DNA of 64,000 bases from Sphingomonas sp. Root720 (GCF_001428605.1 NZ_LMID01000012.1:124001-188000), one strand, 5' to 3'; positions 36,994-48,052 are shown, counted from the first letter of the stretch. Notes: generated by a model not told the origin, from the sequence alone. Made by a program: numbers and translations.

Positions 36994-37542
36994 CTACCCC
37001 TCCAGCACCCAGCGGCCGAGGTCGACATGCTCGGTCAGCCCGACGAGGCTGTGGACCAGCGAGAACTCATGCGCCCGCCAGCTGATCGGCAGGATCGCGC
37101 GGCGTTGGCCGGTCTCCTGCCCATAGGCCAGCGTGACATGGGGTTCGAAGCGGAAGCCGCGATTGGGCCAGATGCCGGCGTCGGCGACGGCGAGCTGGAG
37201 CTTCCGCTGGAAGGTCTTGAGCACCGGCATCGGCTCGCCCGGCGTCAGGCAGGTGACATGGCCGTTGCCGACCAGCTCGTTCATCGCGATCCGCAGTGCC
37301 GGCCCGCGCACCCGGGCGGCGGCGGCGCACAGCGCATCGACGAGGCCCCGGGTGGGGGTCATCGGCAAGTCGAGCGACCAGAGGGTGAGGTGGAGCCGGT
37401 GGTCGAGCACATGGCTCCGCGCCACCCCGATCCCCCCGCGCACATCCGCGATCTCGGCCACCGCCTCCGCGCTTGGCTTCAGCGCGAAGAACAGGCGATG
37501 GAGAAGGATTTCGTCACTGTCGACAGACCGCAGAAGACTCAT
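36994..37542 (-). CDS. LigT-like 2H phosphoesterase (2'-5' RNA ligase family)
   Basis: The 182-residue protein has both HxTx motifs of the 2H superfamily, HLTL (LHLTLWSLDL) and HVTL (FEPHVTLAYG), which form the catalytic cleft for 2',3'-cyclic or 2'-5' phosphodiesters. A strong AAAGGAG site precedes the ATG. It lies inside the toxin/immunity cluster, and a fragment of a second copy sits behind toxin copy 1. It could handle RNA ends or cyclic nucleotides produced under stress, but no link to the toxins is shown by sequence. Confidence 0.85.
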   Translation of the reverse strand: MSLLRSVDSDEILLHRLFFALKPSAEAVAEIADVRGGIGVARSHVLDHRLHLTLWSLDLPMTPTRGLVDALCAAAARVRGPALRIAMNELVGNGHVTCLTPGEPMPVLKTFQRKLQLAVADAGIWPNRGFRFEPHVTLAYGQETGQRRAILPISWRAHEFSLVHSLVGLTEHVDLGRWVLEG

Positions 37543-37553
37543 GATGTTTCTCC

Positions 37554-37591
37554 TTTGTTCTTATCGATACAGGATCATCGATAAGAACAAA
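37554..37591. promoter_or_regulatory. Perfect 15-bp inverted repeat upstream of the LigT-like gene
   Basis: TTTGTTCTTATCGAT and ATCGATAAGAACAAA flank an 8-base spacer, 12 bases before the LigT-like start codon. The size and symmetry suit a repressor operator (for example TetR) or a hairpin that covers the ribosome-binding site. Confidence 0.6.
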
Positions 37592-37600
37592 AGAAGAAAC

Positions 37601-37705
37601 ATGTCGCGGACAAAGGAGTTCGATCGGGCCTCTGCTGCCGACCCGGTCAGGGGTGGAAGCCACCCCAGTCTGCTAGCCCGAGGATATGGGATATGTCCCC
37701 GTTAG
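37601..37705 (+). pseudogene. Possible TetR-family N-terminal remnant
   Basis: A short frame begins MSRTKEFDRASAADPV, close to the usual start of TetR regulators (MxRxxEFDxxxALxxA), then loses similarity and runs into the 3' end of the immunity-like gene on the other strand. It is divergent from the LigT-like gene and next to a 15-bp palindrome that would suit a TetR operator. Eight residues of similarity are weak evidence. Confidence 0.3.
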
Positions 37706-38117
37706 TCTGGGTGTCCGCAAGACTATCCAGCAGTTCGCGGATCTGCTCATCGTCTTCTCCCATCGCCCTGAAGTCGATCACCGATCGATCGCAAACGCGC
37801 TGGCGGACGACGTCGAAGGCGACATGGCTACCCTTTTCGAGCCAGAGGTCGGCGCGGAAAGTCGGGATAAGCAAGCGCCTCACGATATGCCACCACCGTA
37901 GCGGCGGCGGCTCATGGACATCGACGGCGCGCACGAACCATTGCTCGCCATCGTTGTCGACCAGTTCCAGGCCGATGAGAATGCCACCGTCCAACACCCA
38001 TGCCTGAAAATCGGTGAACCAGCACTCGTCGTCGAAATATTCGATGTCGCCGGTGGTGCGAAAAGCCATCACCGGATAGGCCAGATCCGCATCGATATGC
38101 CGGGTCAACGTCATCAT
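37647..38117 (-). CDS. Single-domain immunity-like protein
   Basis: The 156-residue protein has one copy of the domain shared with the genes at 36.1 and 39.3 kb (LAYPVMAFRTTGDIEYFDDE, IGLELVDNDGEQWFVRAV, PPPLRWWHIV) followed by an acidic helical tail. It starts 100 bases after toxin copy 2 on the same strand, the normal place for an immunity gene. GAGGAG precedes ATG 38117; a longer frame upstream lacks such a site. A near-match LexA box (one mismatch) lies at 38149-38163. Confidence 0.65.
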   Translation of the reverse strand: MMTLTRHIDADLAYPVMAFRTTGDIEYFDDECWFTDFQAWVLDGGILIGLELVDNDGEQWFVRAVDVHEPPPLRWWHIVRRLLIPTFRADLWLEKGSHVAFDVVRQRVCDRSVIDFRAMGEDDEQIRELLDSLADTQTNGDISHILGLADWGGFHP

Positions 38118-38217
38118 GGCATGCTCCTCATGACATCGCCATAGACTGGAACATATCGGAAACGAAATCAACAGCGAGGATTCCTGATAGCGAAGGACGG
38201 ATCTCTCCTTGTCGGGA

Positions 38218-38910
38218 TTATCGACGACGCGCTGCAGGCGGTGGGGGCTGGCGCTCTTCCGTCACGGCTTCCACGCCGTCAGCGCCCTTGCCGACGACAC
38301 CCGCCGCCACACCCTTTTCCAGTTCGTTCGTACCGTGCCAGACTTGACGCAAGCGACCGGCGCCGTTGTTGCCATGCGCCAAGTGGTGGTTGCTCTGGCT
38401 CATGACCTTGAGCAGCGCAGGATGGTTCCGGATAAGGCCAGGCGTAAACCGCGTTGCTTTCGGAAGAAGGTCCCATTTGCCCAGGGGGATCGTGTGGTGC
38501 AGATGTTCGCCGGCTTTCTTCAGCCCGGTCTTGGTGTAGAGCTTGGCCAATTGAGCGGCGGTCAGGGACGATAGAGGCCTGCCGTTGTTGGCCGCTTTCA
38601 GGACCTTCATCACCCGCCCGACCTTGAGGACCGCTCCAATGGGTAGCGCGTCGGCGACGGCCATAGCGGTGTTGAAAGCGGCGCTACCATAGTCGCCGTC
38701 CTGAAAGTCGGCCGCCGCTTCCCAGGCGGGTCCGACGACGGGTAGGAGGGACGCGCCCGTTCCCGGCCGTGCGATCCTTCCGTTCCAGTTGGTGACCGCC
38801 TTTCTCGACTCGTTGAGCGCCCTGAGCGCCCTGGTCTGCCAATCGTGAGGCTCCTCCTGCGATGCCGCTATTCCGCCCGTCGGGCGCAATCGCTGCGAAT
38901 AGTGAGTCAT
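38218..38910 (-). CDS. HNH-like nuclease toxin, copy 2
   Basis: The 230-residue protein is a paralogue of copy 1. Shared blocks are PVVGPAWEAAADFQDGDY with GSAAFNTAM, the His pair H138-H139 (LHHTIP), RNHPALLK, H175/H179 (HHLAH) and WHGTNELEKG. The position of Asn173 in copy 1 is Leu here, while the RNHP Asn is kept, so the latter may be the real catalytic or structural Asn. The N-terminus differs from copy 1 and the tail is rich in Pro and Arg. The immunity-like gene follows directly. There is no signal peptide and no recognisable receptor-binding or lysis component. Confidence 0.7.
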   Translation of the reverse strand: MTHYSQRLRPTGGIAASQEEPHDWQTRALRALNESRKAVTNWNGRIARPGTGASLLPVVGPAWEAAADFQDGDYGSAAFNTAMAVADALPIGAVLKVGRVMKVLKAANNGRPLSSLTAAQLAKLYTKTGLKKAGEHLHHTIPLGKWDLLPKATRFTPGLIRNHPALLKVMSQSNHHLAHGNNGAGRLRQVWHGTNELEKGVAAGVVGKGADGVEAVTEERQPPPPAARRR

Positions 38911-39004
38911 GGCTTCAACGTCCTGTTCTTGATGGCACGCGACACGTCATCGATGACGCCATCGCGTCATCCGACAGAGGTCTGCGTTGGGGAGAAAGCC
39001 GTGT

Positions 39005-39115
39005 GTCAGTACCGGACTTGTCCGCTCAGGGAGCGGGTGAACGGATACCGATTTCTACGGTGGCAGAACACTTGCACAAAACATGTTACGTGTCAAGAAC
39101 AAAATAGGAACACGC
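39005..39115 (-). promoter_or_regulatory. Repeated SOS promoter segment upstream of toxin copy 2
   Basis: This is the second copy of the ~100-bp segment at 36006-36113. It carries the palindrome CGGACTTGTCCG, then on the minus strand a perfect LexA box GTTCCTATTTTGTTC (39097-39111) joined to TTGACA. The block from the LexA box to CTTGCAC is nearly identical in the two copies, while the sequence between it and the palindrome has diverged. Confidence 0.8.
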
Positions 39116-39178
39116 GGTTTGTCAAATTGCCATTCTGACGATCAACGCCAGCATGTTGCGGGAGCCATGAGCAACGCC

Positions 39179-39283
39179 TCGTCATTCCGGCGAAAGCCGG
39201 TAGATCATTGATCCTGGACCTGCGGGCAGGCGCATCTCCCGGTAAGAGAAGGGAGATCCCGGCTTTCGCCAGGATGACGGTCG
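39179..39283. repeat. REP-like palindromic element
   Basis: Left arm CGTCATTCCGGCGAAAGCCGG and right arm CCCGGCTTTCGCCAGGATGACG are inverted, with about 55 bases between. This is the clearest complete copy of the window's repeat family and lies inside the toxin cluster. Confidence 0.75.
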
Positions 39284-39330
39284 GGGGATTTTCGGACGCA
39301 ACCGCTTATACAAGGTCCCGCATATCGCTA

Positions 39331-40320
39331 TCAGCTCCAACTGATCCGATCGGGATTGATGACCCATTGCAACGCCGCGTAGCGGCGCTGGGCGGACTCG
39401 ACCTTATAGGCGTTTTCATCGGAGGGATCGCGGGCATATTCCGCGTCGGCGTGACGGGAGAGGTCACGATATCGCTCGGCCATGCCCGCGAGCTCCCGCG
39501 CGGACCTCAGTTCTGCCGCCAGGAACCGCTCCACGCTCATGGAGCCGGCCGGCGGCACGGTTTCGATGATCGTGGATATGTCGGGGTCCTCGCCAGCAGG
39601 CGACATATCGGCGGCGCCGAGCGCCCAGAGCAGGGCTATCAGCCGCTCTACCTCCCACCCCGCCGCAGCGCGGCGCTGATCCGTCAAACGGAATTTGGCG
39701 AACAGGTCGACTTCATCCGACGTCATGACAACAGGCAGAGCCTGTTCGGCGAGCCATTCGACAATCTTGAGCCTGTCCACACCGAGCGACAACTGGACAG
39801 CGGCGGACAGAAGCAGGGCTCTGCCAGCCACTTCGGATGCCGATCGAATCGGGATGCCGCGATTGCCGGACAGTATCCGGCAGCCCTGCCCCCGCAGCGT
39901 GATCTCGAAACAGGCCTCGCTGAGCTGTGCCATGGTCGACGCCGACCGAATGCCAGCCAGCGCCTCGTCGCCCTCGTCGAAGATCCGCACCGCCTCCGCT
40001 TCGACACGCGCCCGCGCGGCAAGGAAGTCCTGGGGCTCGATCTCCTGAAGCTCAACCTCGAGTTCTTCTCGGTCGGCGTCGGCCCGGCCGAACCGCCACC
40101 ACCTCTTCCGGGGTGGCTCGGCCGGGACCAGCCCCGAAACGACCCAGCGTCGTCCGGCGCTGTCGACGATCTCCAGTCCCAGATGGCGGTCCTGGCCCGC
40201 GAGCCAGCCCGTCTTGCCGAGAAGAAGCGCCTTGTCTTCGAACGGCATCACGTCCCCGTCCCTGGGAAAGCCCAGGACAGGGAATGCAAAATCCGCCCGT
40301 GTCATGAAGATACCCGCCAT
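39331..40320 (-). CDS. Immunity-like domain fused to a DUF4272-like region
   Basis: The 329-residue protein starts with the shared immunity-like domain (DFAFPVLGFPRDGDVMPFED, LGLEIVDSAGRRWVVSGL, PRKRWWRFG, LEVELQEIEP; residues about 8-110). The rest is helical and resembles DUF4272: SEVAGRALLLSAAVQLSLGV, then RRAAAGWEVERLIALLWALG. DUF4272 proteins often accompany polymorphic toxins. GGGGAGG precedes the ATG and a LexA box lies 18 bases upstream. No toxin gene follows directly, so it may be an orphan immunity gene or protect against related toxins. Confidence 0.65.
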   Translation of the reverse strand: MAGIFMTRADFAFPVLGFPRDGDVMPFEDKALLLGKTGWLAGQDRHLGLEIVDSAGRRWVVSGLVPAEPPRKRWWRFGRADADREELEVELQEIEPQDFLAARARVEAEAVRIFDEGDEALAGIRSASTMAQLSEACFEITLRGQGCRILSGNRGIPIRSASEVAGRALLLSAAVQLSLGVDRLKIVEWLAEQALPVVMTSDEVDLFAKFRLTDQRRAAAGWEVERLIALLWALGAADMSPAGEDPDISTIIETVPPAGSMSVERFLAAELRSARELAGMAERYRDLSRHADAEYARDPSDENAYKVESAQRRYAALQWVINPDRISWS

Positions 40321-40337
40321 ATCGCCTCCCCGAATCG

Positions 40338-40352
40338 GAACGTAAGGAGAAC
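40338..40352 (-). promoter_or_regulatory. LexA box upstream of the DUF4272-like gene
   Basis: The minus strand reads GTTCTCCTTACGTTC, a perfect GTTC-N7-GTTC. It lies 18-32 bases before the start codon, close to the spacing at lexA itself. Confidence 0.8.
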
Positions 40353-40426
40353 GATACTGGCCGGAGCGTCAATTGCAACCCGCTGATGGCATCAGAAACG
40401 GATCGGACAGGTCAGACGGAGATCGC

Positions 40427-42446
<2,020 letters not shown>

Positions 42447-42533
42447 TGCCGGCGATGGTAACGGAAGACGCGGCCGGGCGAAAGAGGCGTCTGCGTACTG
42501 GTATCGCGCGCAACCAATGTATAAGCCGGCGCC

Positions 42534-43679
42534 ATGAGCGGCGTTATGTGCGATCTCGCCATCATCGGTGGCGGCCTTTCGGGCGGGCTGATCGCCCTGG
42601 CCGCGCGGCGGGCGCGCCCGGATCGGCGCATATTGCTGATCGAGGCGGCGCCGTCGCTGGGCGGCGCGCATCTGTGGTCCTTCCTCGACAGCGACATCGC
42701 GGAGGAGGACCGCCCGCTGCTCCAGCCGCTGGTCAACTATGGCTGGCGCGAGTTCGCGGTGGTCTTCCCGCAGTACAAGCGGGCGCTGCCCTTTCCCTTC
42801 TACAGCATCCGGTCCGACCGGTTCGACGCGACCTTGCGCGAGGCGATGCCGGCCGAGAGCATATTGACCGGGCGGCGCGCGCTGGGGGTCGCGCCCGACG
42901 GCGTGGTGCTGGAGGACGGGACGATGATCGGCGCGGGCGGCGTCATCGACGCGCGGGGGCCCGCCGACCTGTCGCTGCTCGACCTCCATTACCGCAAGTT
43001 CGTCGGCTATGAGCTGACCCTCGACGGCCCCCACAGCGTGCGCCGCGCCACGCTGATCGACGCCGCCGCCGATCCGGCCGAGGGCTTCCAATATATGGAG
43101 ATGCTGCCGATCGAGGCCGACCGGCTGTTCATCGAGGACGTCCGCTACGAAAGCTGGCCCGACATCGACATGACCGACCATGGCAACCGCATCGTCAACC
43201 ATGCGGCGCGGTTCGGCTGGCGGATCCGCGGGTCGGCGCGCGGCCAGGCGGGGATATTGCCGATCGCGCTGGGCGGCGACTTCGCCGATTACTGGCGCTC
43301 GGGCGGCGAGGGTGTCGCCAAGGTCGGGCTGCGCGCCGGGCTGTTCCATCCGGTCAGCGGCAATTCGCTGGCCGATGCCGCGCGCACCGCGCAGCTGGTG
43401 GCGCAGGCCGACGACTGGTCGGGGGCCGCGCTCCACGCGATGCTTCACGACCATGCCGCCCGCGCCTGGGCGAAACGCGACTATTATCGCCGCTTCGCCC
43501 GCCGGATGCTGCGCGAGACGCCGCCGCAGGAGGGGTACAGGATGCTCGAGAGCCTCTATGCGATGGACGCCGACCTGATCGCGCGCTTCCACGGCATGCG
43601 GCTCGGCTTCGCCGACCGGATCGCGCTCGGCCTGGGCGACGGGCCGATGCCGCTCCGCGCGGCGGTGCGGGGCCGATGA
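42534..43679 (+). CDS. crtY: Lycopene beta-cyclase CrtY
   Basis: CrtY cyclises both ends of lycopene to give beta-carotene, the precursor of the yellow carotenoids of sphingomonads. The 381-residue protein has an N-terminal FAD/NAD-binding motif (LAIIGGGLSGGLIALAA), the DARG-type motif (VIDARGP), the FQYMEMLPI stretch and GILPIALGGD. It is a peripheral membrane flavoprotein. It overlaps the LOG gene by four bases. Other crt genes are not in the window. Confidence 0.93.
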   Translation: MSGVMCDLAIIGGGLSGGLIALAARRARPDRRILLIEAAPSLGGAHLWSFLDSDIAEEDRPLLQPLVNYGWREFAVVFPQYKRALPFPFYSIRSDRFDATLREAMPAESILTGRRALGVAPDGVVLEDGTMIGAGGVIDARGPADLSLLDLHYRKFVGYELTLDGPHSVRRATLIDAAADPAEGFQYMEMLPIEADRLFIEDVRYESWPDIDMTDHGNRIVNHAARFGWRIRGSARGQAGILPIALGGDFADYWRSGGEGVAKVGLRAGLFHPVSGNSLADAARTAQLVAQADDWSGAALHAMLHDHAARAWAKRDYYRRFARRMLRETPPQEGYRMLESLYAMDADLIARFHGMRLGFADRIALGLGDGPMPLRAAVRGR

Positions 43680-44260
43680 TCAGGACGCTGTGCGTGTTCT
43701 GCGGGTCGAGCCCCGGCTTCGACCCGGCCCACGGCGCCGCCGCCCGCGCGCTCGGCGCCGCGCTGGCCGGCGCGGGGATCGACCTGGTCTATGGCGGCGG
43801 CCGGGTCGGCCTGATGGGCATGGTCGCCGATTCGGTGATGGCGGCGGGCGGCCGCGTCACCGGCGTGATCCCCCGGGCGCTCGCCGACCTGGAGGTCGCG
43901 CATCGCGGGCTGACCGAGCTGCACGTCGTCGGATCGATGCACGAGCGCAAGGCGCTGATGGCCGACCGCTCGGACGGCTTCATCGCGCTGTCGGGCGGGA
44001 TCGGCACCTTCGAGGAGCTGTTCGAGATCTGGACCTGGGGCCAGCTCGGCGACCATGCCAAGCCGGTCGCGCTGCTCAACGTCGCGGGCTTCTACGACAA
44101 GCTGGCGGGCTTCCTCGACGATGTCGTCGCGGCGGGCTTCCTGCGCGACGCCCACCGGTCGATGCTGATGGTCGACGACGACCCGGCGGCGCTGGTGCGG
44201 CGGATGCAGGACTATCGGCCGCCCATCGTCGAGAAGTGGATCGGGCGCGAGCAGCGGTGA
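43676..44260 (+). CDS. LOG-family nucleoside monophosphate phosphoribohydrolase
   Basis: The 194-residue Rossmann-fold protein has the family motif GGIGTFEELFEIWTWGQLG (usually PGGxGTxxE) and starts TLCVFCGSSPGFDP. Members cleave the N-glycosidic bond of cytokinin riboside monophosphates or AMP. The start overlaps the crtY stop codon (ATGA). The physiological role in bacteria is usually nucleotide salvage or cytokinin production. Confidence 0.88.
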   Translation: MIRTLCVFCGSSPGFDPAHGAAARALGAALAGAGIDLVYGGGRVGLMGMVADSVMAAGGRVTGVIPRALADLEVAHRGLTELHVVGSMHERKALMADRSDGFIALSGGIGTFEELFEIWTWGQLGDHAKPVALLNVAGFYDKLAGFLDDVVAAGFLRDAHRSMLMVDDDPAALVRRMQDYRPPIVEKWIGREQR

Positions 44261-44285
44261 AGCGATTGGAAAACTGAAAAGTGAA

Positions 44286-44385
44286 CGTCATGCCAACGGC
44301 GGCTGGCATCCATGTCTGTTTTCACCCGCGATGGTCATCAAGGAGACGAGAGACATGGACCCCAGCCTTCGCTGGCATGATGGAG
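44286..44385. repeat. Diverged REP-like palindromic element
   Basis: CGTCATGCCAACGGCGGCTGG and the inverted CCAGCCTTCGCTGGCATGATGG enclose a region with ATCCATGTC and GACATGGAC pairing. It is a diverged member of the repeat family, between the LOG and lipoprotein genes. Confidence 0.5.
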
Positions 44386-44474
44386 AAAAGGTCATCCTCC
44401 GCTTCCATTCGTTCATGGCGCATCAAGCCGGCCCGGCGCAGAAGCGCGCCGTTCCGTTCCCGAAAGATCAGGCC

Positions 44475-44801
44475 ATGGTCCGTCCGCTCGCCCTTCTCGC
44501 CCCCGTCGCCCTGCTCGCCGCGCTGGCCGGCTGCGCCACCGTCTCGCCCGAGGCGCGGGTGCGCAGCAAGCTGATCGAGGCCGGCATCCGCCCCCCGGTC
44601 GCCGGCTGCATGGCCGAGCGGATGGTCGACCGGCTGTCGCTGGTCCAGCTCAAGCGGCTCCAGTCGCTCGGCGGACTGGACAGCCACGACGTGCGCGGGA
44701 TGAGCATCGACGAGCTGGTCCACCGGCTGCGCGCGCTGCAGGATCCGGAGATCGTCTCGGTCGTCCTCAAGTCCGGAATCGGCTGCTCGATCGCGGGCTG
44801 A
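44475..44801 (+). CDS. Small lipoprotein of unknown function
   Basis: The 108-residue protein has a lipoprotein signal peptide ending in the lipobox LAGC, so the mature protein is lipid-anchored from Cys19 or near it. The mature part contains two further cysteines (VAGCMAERM and GIGCSIAG) that may form a disulfide. I start at ATG 44475 because upstream frame lies in the REP-like repeat. Function is unknown. Confidence 0.7.
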   Translation: MVRPLALLAPVALLAALAGCATVSPEARVRSKLIEAGIRPPVAGCMAERMVDRLSLVQLKRLQSLGGLDSHDVRGMSIDELVHRLRALQDPEIVSVVLKSGIGCSIAG

Positions 44802-44925
44802 TTGCATTCGCGAAAGAATCTCTATCGCGGCGCAATATCCGATTCGCCCATGTTGGGGTTTTCAACGCCGCCCATTCATGCTTTAGCGCCTGCCGATCCG
44901 ATCGGTTTTCAAGGGACGCTCACGC

Positions 44926-46125
<1,200 letters not shown>

Positions 46126-46177
46126 GCATCCCGTCACGGGCCGGCCAAGCATCCCGTCGCATTTGCAAAACGGTAGT

Positions 46178-46200
46178 TCGCAGTTTCGCAAGTTCGCATT
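46178..46200. repeat. Three tandem GTTCGCA-type repeats
   Basis: GTTCGCA, GTTTCGCA and GTTCGCA occur in a row, 120-140 bases before etfB. They could be direct-repeat operator sites. The spacing does not match a LexA box. Confidence 0.3.
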
Positions 46201-46320
46201 TGATTTGACCGGCCCGAGCGGCAATGGCGATCGGGCACCGGCCGTTTCCCCGAGGAGCGGCCCCTCATGGATATGGATACGGCCTCCCCAGGGCAGATGC
46301 CAAGGCCAAGGAGTGAAGCT

Positions 46321-47070
46321 ATGAAGGTCCTCGTACCCGTGAAGCGGGTGATCGATTACAACGTCAAGCCGCGCGTCAAGATGGACGGCACCGGCGTCGA
46401 CCTCGCCAACGTCAAGATGTCGATGAACCCGTTCGACGAGATCGCGGTCGAAGAAGCGATCCGCCTGAAGGAAAAGGGCGTCGCGACCGAGATCATCGCG
46501 GTGTCGATCGGCGAGCAGAAGGCGCAGGAAACGCTGCGCACCGCGCTCGCGATGGGCGCCGACCGCGCGATCCTGATCGTCAGCGAGACCGAGGTCGAGC
46601 CGCTCGGCGTCGCCAAGCTGCTCGCCAAGATCGTCGAGGAGGAGGCCCCCGGCCTCGTCATCCTCGGCAAGCAGGCGATCGACGACGATTCGAACCAGAC
46701 CGGCCAGATGCTGGCGGCCCTCACCGGCCGGCCGCAGGGCACCTTCGCCTCGAAGGTCGAGGTCGAGGGCGACATGGTCAAGGTCACCCGCGAGGTCGAC
46801 GGCGGCCTCGAGACGGTCAGCCTCAAGACCCCCGCGATCGTCACCACCGACCTGCGCCTCAACGAGCCGCGCTATGCCTCGCTGCCGAACATCATGAAGG
46901 CCAAGTCCAAGCCGCTCGCGCAGAAGACCCCGGCCGACTACGGCGTCGACGTCACCCCGCGCCTCAAGACGCTCAAGGTCGCCGAGCCGCCGAAGCGCTC
47001 AGCCGGCATCAAGGTCGCCGATGTCGATGAACTGGTGGCCAAGCTCAAGGCTCTGGGAGTTGCGGCATGA
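46321..47070 (+). CDS. etfB: Electron transfer flavoprotein beta subunit EtfB
   Basis: EtfB carries AMP and helps pass electrons from acyl-CoA and other dehydrogenases to ETF-ubiquinone oxidoreductase. The 249-residue protein starts [20 protein letters not shown] and has [20 protein letters not shown], both typical. AAGGAG precedes ATG 46321; an upstream in-frame start at 46267 lacks one. It overlaps etfA by four bases. Confidence 0.96.
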   Translation: MKVLVPVKRVIDYNVKPRVKMDGTGVDLANVKMSMNPFDEIAVEEAIRLKEKGVATEIIAVSIGEQKAQETLRTALAMGADRAILIVSETEVEPLGVAKLLAKIVEEEAPGLVILGKQAIDDDSNQTGQMLAALTGRPQGTFASKVEVEGDMVKVTREVDGGLETVSLKTPAIVTTDLRLNEPRYASLPNIMKAKSKPLAQKTPADYGVDVTPRLKTLKVAEPPKRSAGIKVADVDELVAKLKALGVAA

Positions 47071-47996
47071 AGACGCTCGTTTGGGTTGAGCATGAGGGCG
47101 GCGCCGTCAAGGACGCCACCCTCTCGGCGATCACCGCCGCGTCGAAGCTGGGCGAGGTCCACCTGCTGGTCGCGGGCGAGGGCGTGGGCGGCGTCGCCGA
47201 CGCGGCCGCGAAGATCGCCGGCGTGGGCAAGGTCCATGTCGCCGACGGCGCGGCCTATGCCAACGCGCTGCCGGAGAATGTCGCGCCGCTGGTCGTCGAG
47301 CTGATGGGCCATCACGACGCCTTCGTCGCGCCGGCCACCGCCAACGGCAAGAACATCGCGCCGCGCGTCGCGGCCCTGCTCGACGTCATGCAGATCTCCG
47401 AGATCCTCTCGGTCGAGAGCGAGGACAGCTTCACCCGTCCGACCTATGCCGGCAACGCGATCGCGACGGTGCAGTCTTCGGACGCCAAGAAGGTGATCAC
47501 CGTCCGCGCCACCGCTTTCGAGAAGGCGGCGCGCGAGGGCGGCTCGGGCAGCATCGAAGCGGTTTCGGGCGGCGGCGACGCCGGCCTCTCCAGCTTCGTC
47601 GGCGCCGAGATCTCCAAGTCCGAGCGCCCCGAGCTGACGTCGGCCAAGGTGATCGTCTCGGGCGGCCGGGCTCTCCAGAACGGCGAGAACTTCCACGCGA
47701 TCATCGAGCCGCTCGCCGACAAGCTCGGCGCCGCGGTCGGCGCCTCGCGCGCTGCGGTCGACGCGGGCTATGTCCCGAACGACTATCAGGTCGGACAGAC
47801 CGGCAAGATCGTCGCTCCCGAAGTCTATGTCGCCATCGGCATCTCGGGCGCGATCCAGCATCTCGCCGGCATGAAGGACTCGAAGACGATCATCGCGATC
47901 AACAAGGACGAGGAAGCCCCGATCTTCCAGGTGGCCGATTACGGCCTCGTCGGCGACCTGTTCAAGGTCGTGCCGGAGCTGACTTCCAAGCTCTGA
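47067..47996 (+). CDS. etfA: Electron transfer flavoprotein alpha subunit EtfA
   Basis: EtfA binds FAD and pairs with EtfB. The 309-residue protein has the C-terminal FAD motif: [11 protein letters not shown], then [36 protein letters not shown] and [18 protein letters not shown]. The start overlaps the etfB stop (ATGA). A terminator follows. Confidence 0.97.
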   Translation: MKTLVWVEHEGGAVKDATLSAITAASKLGEVHLLVAGEGVGGVADAAAKIAGVGKVHVADGAAYANALPENVAPLVVELMGHHDAFVAPATANGKNIAPRVAALLDVMQISEILSVESEDSFTRPTYAGNAIATVQSSDAKKVITVRATAFEKAAREGGSGSIEAVSGGGDAGLSSFVGAEISKSERPELTSAKVIVSGGRALQNGENFHAIIEPLADKLGAAVGASRAAVDAGYVPNDYQVGQTGKIVAPEVYVAIGISGAIQHLAGMKDSKTIIAINKDEEAPIFQVADYGLVGDLFKVVPELTSKL

Positions 47997-48019
47997 TCCG
48001 ATCAATCCGGACACGCGAA

Positions 48020-48052
48020 GGGCGGGCGCCGCAGGGCGACCCGCCCTTTTTG
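48020..48052 (+). terminator. Rho-independent terminator after etfA
   Basis: GGGCGGG and CCCGCCC form a 7-bp stem and are followed by TTTTT, 24 bases after the etfA stop codon. Confidence 0.9.

Larger units (their letters stand above)
38911..39330. other. 420-bp gap: leader and SOS promoter of toxin 2, then a REP-like repeat
   Basis: From toxin 2 upward the gap holds an untranslated leader of about 185 bases, the repeated promoter segment, and a palindromic REP-like element. No gene is visible. It separates the toxin unit from the DUF4272-like gene, so a toxin once preceding that gene's partner could have been lost here. Confidence 0.6.

Noticed and set aside
38149-38163. LexA box before the single-domain immunity-like gene
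   Set aside because: It reads GAAC-N7-AAAC, one base from the consensus, and is not counted as a LexA box. It may be a decayed site.
46178-46200. LexA box before etfB
   Set aside because: The GTTC cores are 12 bases apart instead of 7.
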